DNA from: CAZTZY01 sp964617765
GTDB taxonomy: Bacteria > Pseudomonadota > Gammaproteobacteria > Pseudomonadales > DT-91
Direction of reading: 5' to 3'
Length of the DNA: 22,458 nt
Assembly: GCA_964617765.1 (NCBI GenBank)
Contig: CAZTZY010000052.1
Coordinates: forward strand, 1 to 22,458
In this document: positions 7,648 through 16,335 of the stretch, piece by piece
Layout of the letters: every line of letters starts with the position of its first letter
Position numbering within the stretch: the first letter of the stretch is position 1
Program-made: the position numbers and the translations under genes
Notes under the pieces: generated by a model
The model's input: only the letters and a program-made list of their open reading frames with translations
Databases searched by the model: none
What the model was told of the DNA's origin: nothing

Positions 7648-8781
7648 ATGCCGATGGGCCCATTGAAAGGTTTACAAGTTATCGAGATTGCAGGGATTGG
7701 TCCATGTCCTTTTGCGGGCATGATGCTCGCCGATATGGGTGCTGATGTTATTCGTGTGGAACGCCCGGGTGGCGGTTATTTTGCGATGGATCCTGCATTT
7801 GATTTCCTTAATCGTGGCAAGCGTTGTATTGCAGTCGATCTCAAGAATCCGAAAGGCGTGGATATCGTCAAACAACTGGTGAGTAACGCGGATGCTTTTA
7901 CTGAAGGTTTCAGGCCAGGTGTAGCGGAGCGGTTAGGCCTTGGCCCGGACGTACTTACAACGCTGAACCCGAAACTGGTGTATGGCCGCATGACCGGGTG
8001 GGGGCAAACCGGCCCGATGGCACAAGCCGTTGGGCATGATATCAATTATATTTCGCTTACCGGTGCATTGCATGCTATCGGCGAGCAAGGCGGCAAACCA
8101 CAAATTCCGCTGAATGTGCTGGGTGATTTTGGCGGTGGCGGTATGTTGTTTGCGTTCGGGCTGGTTTCTGCCTTGCTGGAAGCACAGAAAACCGGGCAAG
8201 GGCAAATTGTCGATGCGGCGATGGTCGATGGCGTTGCGGCAATGATGGCGATGACCTATAGCGCCCATCAAATCGGTTTCTGGAGTGATGAGCGTGGTAC
8301 TAACATGGCCGATTCAGGCGCGCATTTCTACAATACCTATGCTTGCGCTGATGGTGAATATATCAGTGTGGGTGCGATTGAAGCGCAGTTTTATGCGGTA
8401 TTGCTGCAAGGGCTTGGCTTGAATGCCGCAGAGTTGCCAGAACAAATGGATAAAACCCGTTGGCCAGAAATGAAAGAAACTTTCAGCAGGATTTTTATGG
8501 GAAAAACCCGGGCACAATGGGAAGCTGTTTTTGCCGGTACCAATGCCTGTGTAACGCCCGTGTTAAAAATGTCGGAAGTGACTAACCATCCCCATATACA
8601 GGCTCGCAGCACTATTGTTGAGGTGGCGGGAAAATGGCAGCCGGCACCGGCGCCACGCTTTAGCCGAACACCGGGCGAGATCAGCCATCCGCCAGCAAAA
8701 ATCGGAGAACATACCGATGATATACTCAAGGCGTTAGGGCTGGATGCCGATATGCTCAACAGTGAAGGCGTAGTGAGTTAA
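7648..8781 (+). CDS. Alpha-methylacyl-CoA racemase (family III CoA-transferase fold)
   Basis: It interconverts (2R)- and (2S)-methyl branched acyl-CoA esters, needed before beta-oxidation of sterol or bile-acid side chains. The N-terminus (VIEIAGIGPCPFAGMMLADM) is typical of the racemase branch of the CaiB/BaiF fold. The three catalytic residues of the Mycobacterium enzyme MCR (His126, Asp156, Glu241) line up at H130 in VGHD, D160 in VLGDFGGGG and E245 in GAIEAQ, with one constant offset of four. That argues for racemase over CoA-transferase. The length (377 residues) is normal. Two ATGs two codons apart (7648, 7654) follow AAGGG; the second has better spacing. It sits between a Rieske oxygenase and a KstD-like gene, supporting a steroid role. 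Confidence 0.92.
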   Translation: MPMGPLKGLQVIEIAGIGPCPFAGMMLADMGADVIRVERPGGGYFAMDPAFDFLNRGKRCIAVDLKNPKGVDIVKQLVSNADAFTEGFRPGVAERLGLGPDVLTTLNPKLVYGRMTGWGQTGPMAQAVGHDINYISLTGALHAIGEQGGKPQIPLNVLGDFGGGGMLFAFGLVSALLEAQKTGQGQIVDAAMVDGVAAMMAMTYSAHQIGFWSDERGTNMADSGAHFYNTYACADGEYISVGAIEAQFYAVLLQGLGLNAAELPEQMDKTRWPEMKETFSRIFMGKTRAQWEAVFAGTNACVTPVLKMSEVTNHPHIQARSTIVEVAGKWQPAPAPRFSRTPGEISHPPAKIGEHTDDILKALGLDADMLNSEGVVS

Positions 8782-8835
8782 CAGCCTGTTAATGTGAACA
8801 AGGCACTCGCTGCCCATTGAACGATAAGGTTTACC

Positions 8836-10557
8836 ATGACAGAACAACAAAACCATTGGGATCATACTGTAGATGTGCTGGTCGTAGGCTCCGGTAATGG
8901 TGCCCTCACAGCGGCAATCTGCTGCCATGATTTTTCCAAAGCCTACACCGGCAAAGCTGCCGATGTGATGGTGATTGAAAAAAGTGACAAGTTTGGCGGC
9001 ACCAGTGCTATTTCTGGCGGTGGCGTTTGGGTGCCCAATAACCGTTATGCCAGGGCAGCCGGTGCGAGCGACAGTTTTGATGAGGCATTTGCCTATCTGG
9101 ATAACACCGTTCCCGCCGAGATGGTAGATAGGGCTATGTTAAAAACCTACCTTGCCAATGCCCCTAAAATGATTGATTACCTGCACAACAATACTCGCGT
9201 CAGGTATGTATCGTTAGGTGAATATCCGGATTACTACAGCAATTTGCCGGGTGCCAAAACCGGTCATCGTTCCATGGAGCCGGAAGTGATCATGTGGTCT
9301 GAACTGGGCAAGGATATGGATAATATGCGTGGCGAGGGTGCCATGTATATGAACTACAAGTTTGCCGTGACCCAGAAAGAAGGCAAGGTGCTGATTGATG
9401 ATAAAAAGAACCGTAAAAAAATTATCCTGCGCCTGGTGTTGCAATATTACACCGATATTTGCTGGTTACTAAAACGCCGAGGAGTTTCCCGCCGAACTAC
9501 CGGAGGTGCTGCGGGTATCATTAGATTGTTTCTATCATTAAGAGATCGCCAGATTCCCTTATGGTTAAATAGCGGCCTGAAAGAATTGATCGTTGAGGAT
9601 GGCAGGGTAGTTGGTGCGCTGGTCGAGAAAGAGGGCAAGCTGCTGCGCATTAAATCCCGCAAAGCCGTGTTGTTAGCTGCGGGTGGTTTTGAACATAACC
9701 AGGCCATGCGTGAAAAATATTTGCCCAAACCGACCAATAAGGAATGGAGTGCCGGTTGTAAACACAATACCGGTGACAGCATTCAAGCAGGGTTGAATAT
9801 TGGTGCCGCCGTTAGCCTGATGGATAACGCCTGGTGGTGTACAACCAAAGCTGTTCCCAACCGGCCATACCCGTTTTTAAGTATTGTGAATAAATCACTG
9901 CCCGGTTCCATCGTGGTCAATAAACTGGGGCAGCGTTTTTCCAATGAATCGCAGAATTATATGGCGTTCCTGAAAGAAACCTTTGCCAAGTACAATGAGG
10001 GAAATCCCTGTGTGCCGCAATACATGATTTTTGATGACAACTTTCGCACCCGTCGCAGCGTATGGCCCTGGGCCTTGCCAGATGCGATGATTCCGCAGGC
10101 GTATTTTGATGAAGGTGTGATCGCGAAAGCAGCCACTATCGAAGAGCTGGCCAAAAAACTGGATATTGATGCCGCCGGTTTGCAGCAGACCATAGAGCGT
10201 TTTAACGGCTTTGCTGAGACCGGTAAAGACCTCGATTTCCATCGTGGTGATGCAGCGTATGATCGTTATTATGGCGACCATACCTTCAAGCCCAACCCTT
10301 GCCTCGGCAAGCTGATGACCGCACCGTTTTATGCCGTGCGCATCAATCCCGGTGATTTCGGCACGCAGGGTGGCATGGTGATCAATGAACATGCGCAGGT
10401 AATGAATGAGCAGGGCAATGTGATTGAAGGGTTGTATGCCTTTGGCAATAACGCTTCTGCAGTGTTGCCAACGTATCCCGGGCCGGGTTCTACGCTGGGT
10501 CCAGCCATGACTTTTGCCTGGCAGGCAGCTAAACAGCTTTTTGATTATAAAGATTAG
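8836..10557 (+). CDS. FAD-dependent 3-ketosteroid dehydrogenase (KstD-like)
   Basis: This flavoprotein probably introduces a double bond in ring A of a 3-ketosteroid (1,2- or 4,5-position). The N-terminal dinucleotide motif is VVGSGNGAL (16-24), followed by EKSDKFGGTSAISGGGVWVP, characteristic of the fumarate reductase/KstD flavoprotein family. Near the C-terminus TYPGPGSTLGPAMTFAW holds Y547 and G551, with the Tyr-x3-Gly spacing of the catalytic Tyr487/Gly491 of Rhodococcus KstD1. Y345 and one of Y130/Y133/Y134 are candidates for the other two active-site tyrosines. At 573 residues it is slightly longer than KstD1, with a basic insertion around 195-235. KstD versus 4(5-alpha)-dehydrogenase cannot be told from sequence by eye. 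The TAG stop is part of the target duplication of the MITE directly after it. AAGG precedes the ATG. Confidence 0.9.
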   Translation: MTEQQNHWDHTVDVLVVGSGNGALTAAICCHDFSKAYTGKAADVMVIEKSDKFGGTSAISGGGVWVPNNRYARAAGASDSFDEAFAYLDNTVPAEMVDRAMLKTYLANAPKMIDYLHNNTRVRYVSLGEYPDYYSNLPGAKTGHRSMEPEVIMWSELGKDMDNMRGEGAMYMNYKFAVTQKEGKVLIDDKKNRKKIILRLVLQYYTDICWLLKRRGVSRRTTGGAAGIIRLFLSLRDRQIPLWLNSGLKELIVEDGRVVGALVEKEGKLLRIKSRKAVLLAAGGFEHNQAMREKYLPKPTNKEWSAGCKHNTGDSIQAGLNIGAAVSLMDNAWWCTTKAVPNRPYPFLSIVNKSLPGSIVVNKLGQRFSNESQNYMAFLKETFAKYNEGNPCVPQYMIFDDNFRTRRSVWPWALPDAMIPQAYFDEGVIAKAATIEELAKKLDIDAAGLQQTIERFNGFAETGKDLDFHRGDAAYDRYYGDHTFKPNPCLGKLMTAPFYAVRINPGDFGTQGGMVINEHAQVMNEQGNVIEGLYAFGNNASAVLPTYPGPGSTLGPAMTFAWQAAKQLFDYKD

Positions 10558-10689
10558 GGATGCTCTGAATAACTGTCATTTCGAGCTCTTCACAAATTCA
10601 GTGCAGGCTCCGTGAGCAATCTAACTATTTGAATTAAAAGGATTCTTCACTGAGTTCAGAATGACAAAAGGGAGTTATTCAGGGGCTCC
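10558..10689 (-). mobile_element. 132-bp MITE, family 1, copy A
   Basis: This non-coding element has imperfect terminal inverted repeats (GGATGCTCTGAATAACT against the reverse of AGTTATTCAGGGGCTCC) and is flanked by TTAG on both sides (10554-10557 and 10690-10693). It is the reverse complement, base for base in most of its length, of the 132-bp element at 18153. The ends and the four-base Y-TA-R duplication resemble IS5-group elements, whose transposase could move it in trans. It lies between the KstD-like gene and the second Rieske gene. Confidence 0.85.
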
Positions 10690-10749
10690 TTAGGCTATTT
10701 CGTATATTCTGTTTATTATTGATGGGAATAAAACTTCAGGAATAAAACC

Positions 10750-11775
10750 ATGCAAAACAATATTGACACACTGCCACGCCTGGCCAATGGCGAAATTCGT
10801 TATCCACGCGGCTGGTTTATCATTGGCGGTGCTGATGAATATCCTGCGGGCGAAGTTAAGCCCATCAAATATTTTGGTCGCGAGCTGGTGGCTTTTCGTG
10901 GTGAAAATGGCACTGTTGTAGTGCTTGATGCCTATTGCCCGCACTTGGGTGCACATCTTGGTTATGGCGGCACGGTAGAGGGTAATACCCTGCGTTGCCC
11001 ATTCCATGCCTGGCGTTTTGATGCCACTGGCCAATGTGTCGAGATTCCGTATGCCAAACATATTCCGCCCAAAGCCTGTACTACAACATGGCTAACCAGT
11101 GAAGTCAGCGGTCTGGTATTTATCTGGCATGATCCGCAAGGTACTGCACCTGATTACCAGATTCCTGAAATGCCCGAATTCGGCAAGGAAGGCTGGACGG
11201 GCTGGAACCTCAATCGACTGGAAATAAAAACCCATCCGCGGGAGATTATTGAAAATGTTGCTGATTCAGCCCATTTCCTTTATGTGCACCAGATGGAAGA
11301 GATGATTAGTTTCGAGAATATTTACGAAGGCCATACGGCTACGCAACTGATGCATGGCCGTGGTCCGGGTGGAGAGGTAAAAACTCGCGCCACCTATTAT
11401 GGCCCGGCTTTCCAGTACACCTGGATGACTTCGATGGCAGAAACCCGCCTGGTGAATACCAATACCCCGATTGATGAAAATACGGTTCACCTGTGGTTTG
11501 GGGTGATGATCCAGATTGGGGAATTCAGTGACGAAGATATCCAGCGTATTAATGCGTCACTGGAAGCTGTAGGCTTACTTGGCGCATTTGAACTGACACC
11601 TGACAACCTGGTTATGGTGCAGGATGCGATTATCCAGGCTACGCAAAAAGGCTACTACGATGATGTGGCTATCTGGGAACACAAACTTTATCGCACTAGC
11701 CCGGTGTTATGTGATGGTGATGGTCCATTAAACAAATTGCGTAAATGGTATGGCCAGTTTTATGCGGATGTGTGA
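10750..11775 (+). CDS. Second KshA-like Rieske non-haem iron oxygenase
   Basis: Oxygenase component related to 3-ketosteroid 9-alpha-hydroxylase; 341 residues. The Rieske ligands are C63-P-H65 and C83-P-F-H86. The catalytic iron site is E168-N-V-A-D172-S-A-H175-x4-H180 with D305 in YDDVAIW. The N-terminus (RGWFIIGGADEYPAGEVKPI) and the REIIENVADSAHFLYVH run are very close to the KshA pattern, closer than in the paralogue at 6373. It ends QFYADV, without the roughly 10-residue tail of the first. Having two oxygenases may mean two hydroxylation sites or two substrate classes, as with KshA isoforms in Rhodococcus. AGGA before the ATG supports the start. The MITE upstream could separate its transcription from the KstD-like gene. 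Confidence 0.91.
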   Translation: MQNNIDTLPRLANGEIRYPRGWFIIGGADEYPAGEVKPIKYFGRELVAFRGENGTVVVLDAYCPHLGAHLGYGGTVEGNTLRCPFHAWRFDATGQCVEIPYAKHIPPKACTTTWLTSEVSGLVFIWHDPQGTAPDYQIPEMPEFGKEGWTGWNLNRLEIKTHPREIIENVADSAHFLYVHQMEEMISFENIYEGHTATQLMHGRGPGGEVKTRATYYGPAFQYTWMTSMAETRLVNTNTPIDENTVHLWFGVMIQIGEFSDEDIQRINASLEAVGLLGAFELTPDNLVMVQDAIIQATQKGYYDDVAIWEHKLYRTSPVLCDGDGPLNKLRKWYGQFYADV

Positions 11776-11851
11776 ATAGAGAAAAGGTAAAGCTGGCTAG
11801 CGAATGTATTTACCCATTCAGTAGTGTGACAGCAGTACTGTTACATCAATA

Positions 11852-11883
11852 AAAAAGGCCCCGGTTTAACGCGAGGCCTTTTT
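11852..11883. terminator. Bidirectional rho-independent terminator
   Basis: AAAAAGGCC and GGCCTTTTT form a perfect 9-bp stem around a 14-base loop. The element stands between the convergent Rieske gene (ends 11775) and the coiled-coil gene (ends 11910), with a T-run on either strand, so it can serve both. Confidence 0.85.
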
Positions 11884-11909
11884 GTTTTAAGCATTTTCTT
11901 CCGAAGAAA

Positions 11910-12497
11910 TTATGCTGCTTTTGATTCGTCGTCAGCAGTTGTTTCAGCTTCTTCATCAGCCACTGGCGCGGTTGTTGCTTTCAGCGCATCCAGTTCAGCT
12001 TGTAACTCTTTCAACTTACCTTGTAATTCAGCATTTTCTGCTTTGGTTTTGTTGGCTGTTTTGTTCAACAATTCATTGGCGGTACGTTGTTCTGTGAGGG
12101 TTTGTTTCGCTGCCACTAAATTCTTTTTCAGTTTTTCAGCATCATATTGTTCCAGCGTTTTAATTTGCTGGCGGGCTTCGGCCAAATCTTTTGACACTGC
12201 CTTGGCACGATTTTTTTGCATATCGACTTCGCCTTGCAGTTTTTCGGCACGGTTATTCAATTCGCGATGGGTTTGTTCCAGGCGTTTGGTTTCATTGCTG
12301 CCAACGGTTAATTCAGCAATCAATGTTTTTTGTTTTTCAATAGTGGCTTCTAGTGATGCTTGAGCAGCTTGAAGGGTGGTCTGGCTTTTTGTGAGTGTAA
12401 CTATTTGATTTTCTTGTATTTTTAATTCTGCTTCGTATTGAGCTTTGAGCTTGTTTTCCATATTGATCAAGGCTTCGAGATTTTTTGCTACCGACAT
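11910..12497 (-). CDS. Coiled-coil protein of unknown function
   Basis: I do not recognise this 195-residue protein. After a short N-terminus (MSVAKNLEALINMENKLKAQ) it is almost entirely a charged, heptad-rich helix with many E, K, Q, A and L and no prolines, then a short acidic, alanine-rich tail (DEEAETTADDESKAA). There is no signal peptide or membrane segment, so it is probably cytoplasmic. An ATG 20 codons further upstream is in frame, but TAGGAAAC about 6 bp before the ATG at 12497 makes that the better start. It ends at a strong terminator and appears monocistronic. Coiled coils attract weak matches to many families, so no function is proposed. Confidence 0.78.
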   Translation of the reverse strand: MSVAKNLEALINMENKLKAQYEAELKIQENQIVTLTKSQTTLQAAQASLEATIEKQKTLIAELTVGSNETKRLEQTHRELNNRAEKLQGEVDMQKNRAKAVSKDLAEARQQIKTLEQYDAEKLKKNLVAAKQTLTEQRTANELLNKTANKTKAENAELQGKLKELQAELDALKATTAPVADEEAETTADDESKAA

Positions 12498-12927
12498 TAA
12501 TGGGTTTCCTATAGTCAATTGAGGTGAATATTTAGCAAGTACCCTGCGATAGAGCACTTTAGGGTGTGCAATATAGCGTTTTTTGGGAAAAATAGGTGAA
12601 AATTTTATCTAAAAAAGTGGTAATTTCAATTTTCTGATGGAGACGCACATTTATATTACTTCCTAAGCTGCGGTTGGTTTTCTTCTTTATCCATCAAAGT
12701 AAGATAAGCTTGGCAAAACATTCCAACATAGGGTGCTTGAAACCGGTTTTGATGGTTTCCAGAAGTGAGCTTTATATTGTAATAAGTACAATACGGCGAA
12801 AAATAAATAGAACCACTGCCGATTTTTGATATTTTTCTTTTTATTACTGCCAAATTCACTGCATTTATTCAGGTCAGGGATAATAATCAAACCAGGTTTC
12901 CAGAATTGTCTGTAAAGTAGAGTTCCT
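12498..12927. other. Long divergent intergenic region
   Basis: This 430-bp A/T-rich gap separates the coiled-coil gene from the protease gene and must hold both promoters. Short minus-strand frames at 12656-12890 encode no recognisable motif and have poor start sites. I see no hairpin, repeat or confident -35/-10 pair. Confidence 0.45.
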
Positions 12928-15798
12928 ATGAAAAGATTCGTTCTGTTATTTTATGTTGTATTGATTATAAGCTCGTCAGTTTCTGCCAGTGCCTTATGGC
13001 AGGATGTGGATCGTATCCAGTCGCGTAGCGTCAATAATAACACCAACAAATTCCGCGCAGTGTATGCCGACCAGGATCAGTTAAAGGCTTTGTTATGGAC
13101 TGCTCCTGGTCAGGATAGCGGTATGCAAGGTGTACTGATTGATCTGCCTCTGCCTGATGGCAGCTTTGTTAATGTGCAAGTCTTTGAAGTGCCGATTCTT
13201 GCACCTGCTATAGCCAAACGTTTTCCTGAAATACGCACTTTCCGTGCCGTTGGCGTGCAGAATAATACTATTTTCGGCCGGCTGGATGTAACACCTAACG
13301 GTTTTCATGCGATGCTGGAAACACCCCAGGGCATAGTCTTTATCAACCCCGAGGCTAATGATATTCCGAACGCAAAGCGCAAGGCATATCGCAGTCTGAA
13401 CAAGAATAAGCAAACAATATCCGAGCCTTTTGTTTGTAAAACCCAAAATCGACCTCATACCCTTTCCAGTATGGTGAGTGAATCCACAGTATTTTCTCGT
13501 CCGCAGGCCTCACGTACCTTTGGTAATAGTTTGCGTACATATCGTTTGGCATTAGCAGCAACGCGTGAATACAGTATTGCTGTTGCTGGCGGTAACCTGA
13601 ATAATACTTATGCCGAAATGGTGACAGCCATCAATCGTGTCAATCAAGTATTTGAAAAGGATGTTAGTATAACCTTGCAGTTAGTCAGTGGTACCGAATT
13701 GATTTCTACTTCAATAAGTGATTTTTCCAATGACAATTCAGACGTGTTGCTCACTGAAAATCAAAGCTGGATAGATAGCAAAACCGGAGATGCCAATTAT
13801 GATATTGGCCATATCTTTAATACTGGTGGAGGCGGGTTGGCTTCCATTGCATCGGTATGTGATAACGAAAGTGCTAAAGCGCAAGGCGAGACAGGATCGA
13901 GCGATCCAGTAACAGACGCTTTTTATATTGATTATGTCGCGCATGAAATCGGACACCAGTTCGGGGCTACTCATACATTCAATGCGAGTGGTAATAATTC
14001 AGGTTCTTGTGATTCCAGCAATCGTGAGGTTGATAGTTACGAATACAGTACGGGCTTATTTACCACTTACCTTGCCGCTTCCGCCTACGAGGTGGGTAGT
14101 GGATCAACCATTATGGCTTATACAGGTATTTGTGAACCGCAGAATTTGCAGGATAGTTCTGATGCTTATTTTCATGCGCGCAGCATTGAGCAAATTCGAG
14201 AGTTTGTTGATGGCGATATTGCCCCACTCATATATTGGGCAGATGGTTCGCGTTGTGGTGTTGCTGCAAGTTCAGGCGATATTCCGCCATTAGCTATTGC
14301 TGGTGATGATTATTCCATTCCAGCAAATACGCCTTTCGTGTTGACAGGCGATGCCACGGATAGTGATTCTGGTGAGTTAACGTTTACCTATACCTGGGAG
14401 CAGTTTGATTTGGGAACCGCTTCTACAACGTTGTCGAGCATGCATACTGATAATGGCACCAGGCCTATTATCCGTTCTCGTACTGGCACCAATAATCCCC
14501 AGAGATTTATACCCACACTTGATGCGATTCTTGCCGGAACATTGGCCGCCAATATTGGTGAGCGGTTACCGACTACAGACAGGAATTTGAATTTTAGGCT
14601 CACCGTTAGATCAGGTACTTACGGTGTTTCCCAGGACGATATGCGGATCACCGTTGATAAGGATGCAGGGCCTTTCCTGGTTACTGCACCCACCAATAGT
14701 GCAAGTTATGATGGCATGTATGCCATTGATGTCACCTGGGATGTAGCCAATACCACCGCAGCACCAGTCAGCTGTGCTTTGGTGGATATTTATTATTCCA
14801 CAGATGGTGGCAATACTTTTCCACAGCTATTGCTTGATAATACGCCTAACGATGGCAGACAATCGGTACAATTTCCAAACATCACCACTAATCTGGGTCG
14901 ATTCAAGGTGCTCTGCAATAACAATATATTTTTCAATATCTCGCGGGATAACCTCACTGTTACAACCAGTTCACAGTATATATCATTGAGTGGAACTCTT
15001 TCTGCCGACGAAGGTGATGCGGGAACGACGGATTATACCTTTACCGCTTTGATGAACCAGGCTTCGGCATCTACTATAACGGTTAATTATAGTGTAGCAG
15101 GTAGCGGCAGTTTTCCTGCTGCGGCCGACGATATGGGTGGCAGTTTTCCTGCGGGTACAATCACGTTTTTACCAGGTGATACCAGTAAAAGCATTACCGT
15201 ATCTGTGTCTGGTGATGTGCTGGAAGAGAATGATGAAAATTTTACCGTTAGCTTGCTGAGTCCCGTAAACGCTACGCTGGCTGTTTCCAGTGTATCCAGC
15301 ACTATTAACAATGATGATACTGACCCAGCACTGAATCTTGCTGCGGAAAGTGCTTTAAAAAATGAAGGTGATACAGATTCCACAGCATTCACATTTTCGG
15401 TCACTCGCACAGGCGTTACCAGTGGCTCAGCTTCTGTCGAATATACCGTGGTGGGTATAAATAGTAATCCGGCATCTGAGGAAGATTTTACGGGGGGTAA
15501 TTTCCCTACGGGAACAGTGAATTTCACCAGCGGTGAAATCAGCAAAACCATAACCATTGACATCAGTGGAGATACCAAAAAGGAAGCGGATGAAACCTTT
15601 AGAGTGGCGCTGGTTAACCCAACGACAGCTAATATAGCGACGGGCACAGCGACAGGAACTATTCTAAATGATGACGCAGCAACTTATGCCAAAAAGAGTA
15701 GTGGCGGTGGTGCAATGTCGCTTCCCTTGTTTATATTGTTGATGATGGCTTTCTTGTGCAGGCGACCCACACAACCACTTACGATGGCTAAAAGCTAA
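12928..15798 (+). CDS. Secreted reprolysin-like metalloprotease with Calx-beta repeats and GlyGly-CTERM
   Basis: This 956-residue exported zinc protease begins with a signal peptide (KRFVLLFYVVLIISSSVSASA). A propeptide-like region covers about 25-200. The catalytic domain has the zinc motif H339-E-I-G-H343-x5-H349 and the Met-turn at M396 (STIMAYTG), as in the metzincin/reprolysin group. Next come an immunoglobulin- or PKD-like stretch (about 452-680) and two Calx-beta domains (about 685-797 and 802-916), each ending NDD. The tail is a GlyGly-CTERM signal: SSGGGAMS (924-931), a hydrophobic helix, then a basic cluster RRPTQ. By established knowledge such tails are cut by rhombosortase and the proteins leave through type II secretion. 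It is flanked by a coiled-coil gene and a lipoprotein gene; neither explains it. The substrate is unknown. Confidence 0.92.
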   Translation: MKRFVLLFYVVLIISSSVSASALWQDVDRIQSRSVNNNTNKFRAVYADQDQLKALLWTAPGQDSGMQGVLIDLPLPDGSFVNVQVFEVPILAPAIAKRFPEIRTFRAVGVQNNTIFGRLDVTPNGFHAMLETPQGIVFINPEANDIPNAKRKAYRSLNKNKQTISEPFVCKTQNRPHTLSSMVSESTVFSRPQASRTFGNSLRTYRLALAATREYSIAVAGGNLNNTYAEMVTAINRVNQVFEKDVSITLQLVSGTELISTSISDFSNDNSDVLLTENQSWIDSKTGDANYDIGHIFNTGGGGLASIASVCDNESAKAQGETGSSDPVTDAFYIDYVAHEIGHQFGATHTFNASGNNSGSCDSSNREVDSYEYSTGLFTTYLAASAYEVGSGSTIMAYTGICEPQNLQDSSDAYFHARSIEQIREFVDGDIAPLIYWADGSRCGVAASSGDIPPLAIAGDDYSIPANTPFVLTGDATDSDSGELTFTYTWEQFDLGTASTTLSSMHTDNGTRPIIRSRTGTNNPQRFIPTLDAILAGTLAANIGERLPTTDRNLNFRLTVRSGTYGVSQDDMRITVDKDAGPFLVTAPTNSASYDGMYAIDVTWDVANTTAAPVSCALVDIYYSTDGGNTFPQLLLDNTPNDGRQSVQFPNITTNLGRFKVLCNNNIFFNISRDNLTVTTSSQYISLSGTLSADEGDAGTTDYTFTALMNQASASTITVNYSVAGSGSFPAAADDMGGSFPAGTITFLPGDTSKSITVSVSGDVLEENDENFTVSLLSPVNATLAVSSVSSTINNDDTDPALNLAAESALKNEGDTDSTAFTFSVTRTGVTSGSASVEYTVVGINSNPASEEDFTGGNFPTGTVNFTSGEISKTITIDISGDTKKEADETFRVALVNPTTANIATGTATGTILNDDAATYAKKSSGGGAMSLPLFILLMMAFLCRRPTQPLTMAKS

Positions 15799-15819
15799 TT
15801 TAGATATACACAAAGTGTT

Positions 15820-16236
15820 TTAGCGAGATTCCATTATTCGCTGATTATATTGCAGCATATAGTTCAACATTTGTTGGCGCAGTTTCTGGTGTTCCTTATT
15901 ATAGATAACATCGCTCATGCCCGGCGCAATTTTTAGGGAATGATTCCCTGCATTTTCAGGTGCACTGCCTTTTAGTGCGGGGATAATTTTCCCACTACGA
16001 TTATGATAAGCCCAGAGTCTTTTGTCGCCTTTCTTTAATGCTTGATCCGCATCACTCACCGGGTTGCCTGCAACAATATTACGCATTTCATTTTGCAACT
16101 GGCTTCCAGTTTGTTCAATGGAAGTTTTAGCGGGTTGATTTTCGGTTATTTGAGGTGCAGCCAAACCACCGGAACTCGAACAGGCACTGAGAATGCTTGT
16201 CATAATATATGTAGCGGTAATGTTAGAGTAACGCAT
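15820..16236 (-). CDS. Small putative lipoprotein, unknown function
   Basis: This 138-residue product has a short N-terminal hydrophobic stretch ending in LSAC (Cys19), a good lipobox, followed by SSSGG, so it is probably lipid-anchored. The mature part is polar, with no domain that I recognise; a segment near the middle (LKKGDKRLWAYHNRSGKIIP) is notable for basic and aromatic residues, and the C-terminus is helical (KLRQQMLNYMLQYNQRI). The ATG at 16236 has CAGG upstream and gives a signal peptide of normal length; an in-frame ATG further up would add unrelated residues encoded by a tandem repeat. It converges on the protease gene with only a 21-bp gap. Confidence 0.72.
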   Translation of the reverse strand: MRYSNITATYIMTSILSACSSSGGLAAPQITENQPAKTSIEQTGSQLQNEMRNIVAGNPVSDADQALKKGDKRLWAYHNRSGKIIPALKGSAPENAGNHSLKIAPGMSDVIYNKEHQKLRQQMLNYMLQYNQRIMESR

Positions 16237-16254
16237 TCGATATACCTGTTTGAA

Positions 16255-16304
16255 ATGCAGTACAAAAGTGCAGTGCAAAAATGCAGTACAAAAGTGCAGT
16301 GCAA
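16255..16304. repeat. 26-bp direct tandem repeat
   Basis: ATGCAGTACAAAAGTGCAGT plus GCAAAA (26 bp, 16255-16280) is repeated at once (16281-16304, last two bases different). Each unit is itself made of two GCAGT(A/G)CAAAA half-units. It lies in the 5' flank of the lipoprotein gene, where it may influence its promoter. Confidence 0.85.
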
Positions 16305-16335
16305 TCGTACAATGCCATAATGTCCAGCACTGGAT

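Noticed and set aside
12656..12890. Two 67-residue minus-strand frames upstream of the protease
   Set aside because: They overlap each other in different frames, lack ribosome sites and resemble no family; treated as intergenic.
15787..15824. Inverted repeat GCTAAAA / TTTTAGC between the protease and lipoprotein genes
   Set aside because: Only 7 bp, A/T-rich, overlapping coding ends and without a T-run; too weak to call a terminator.
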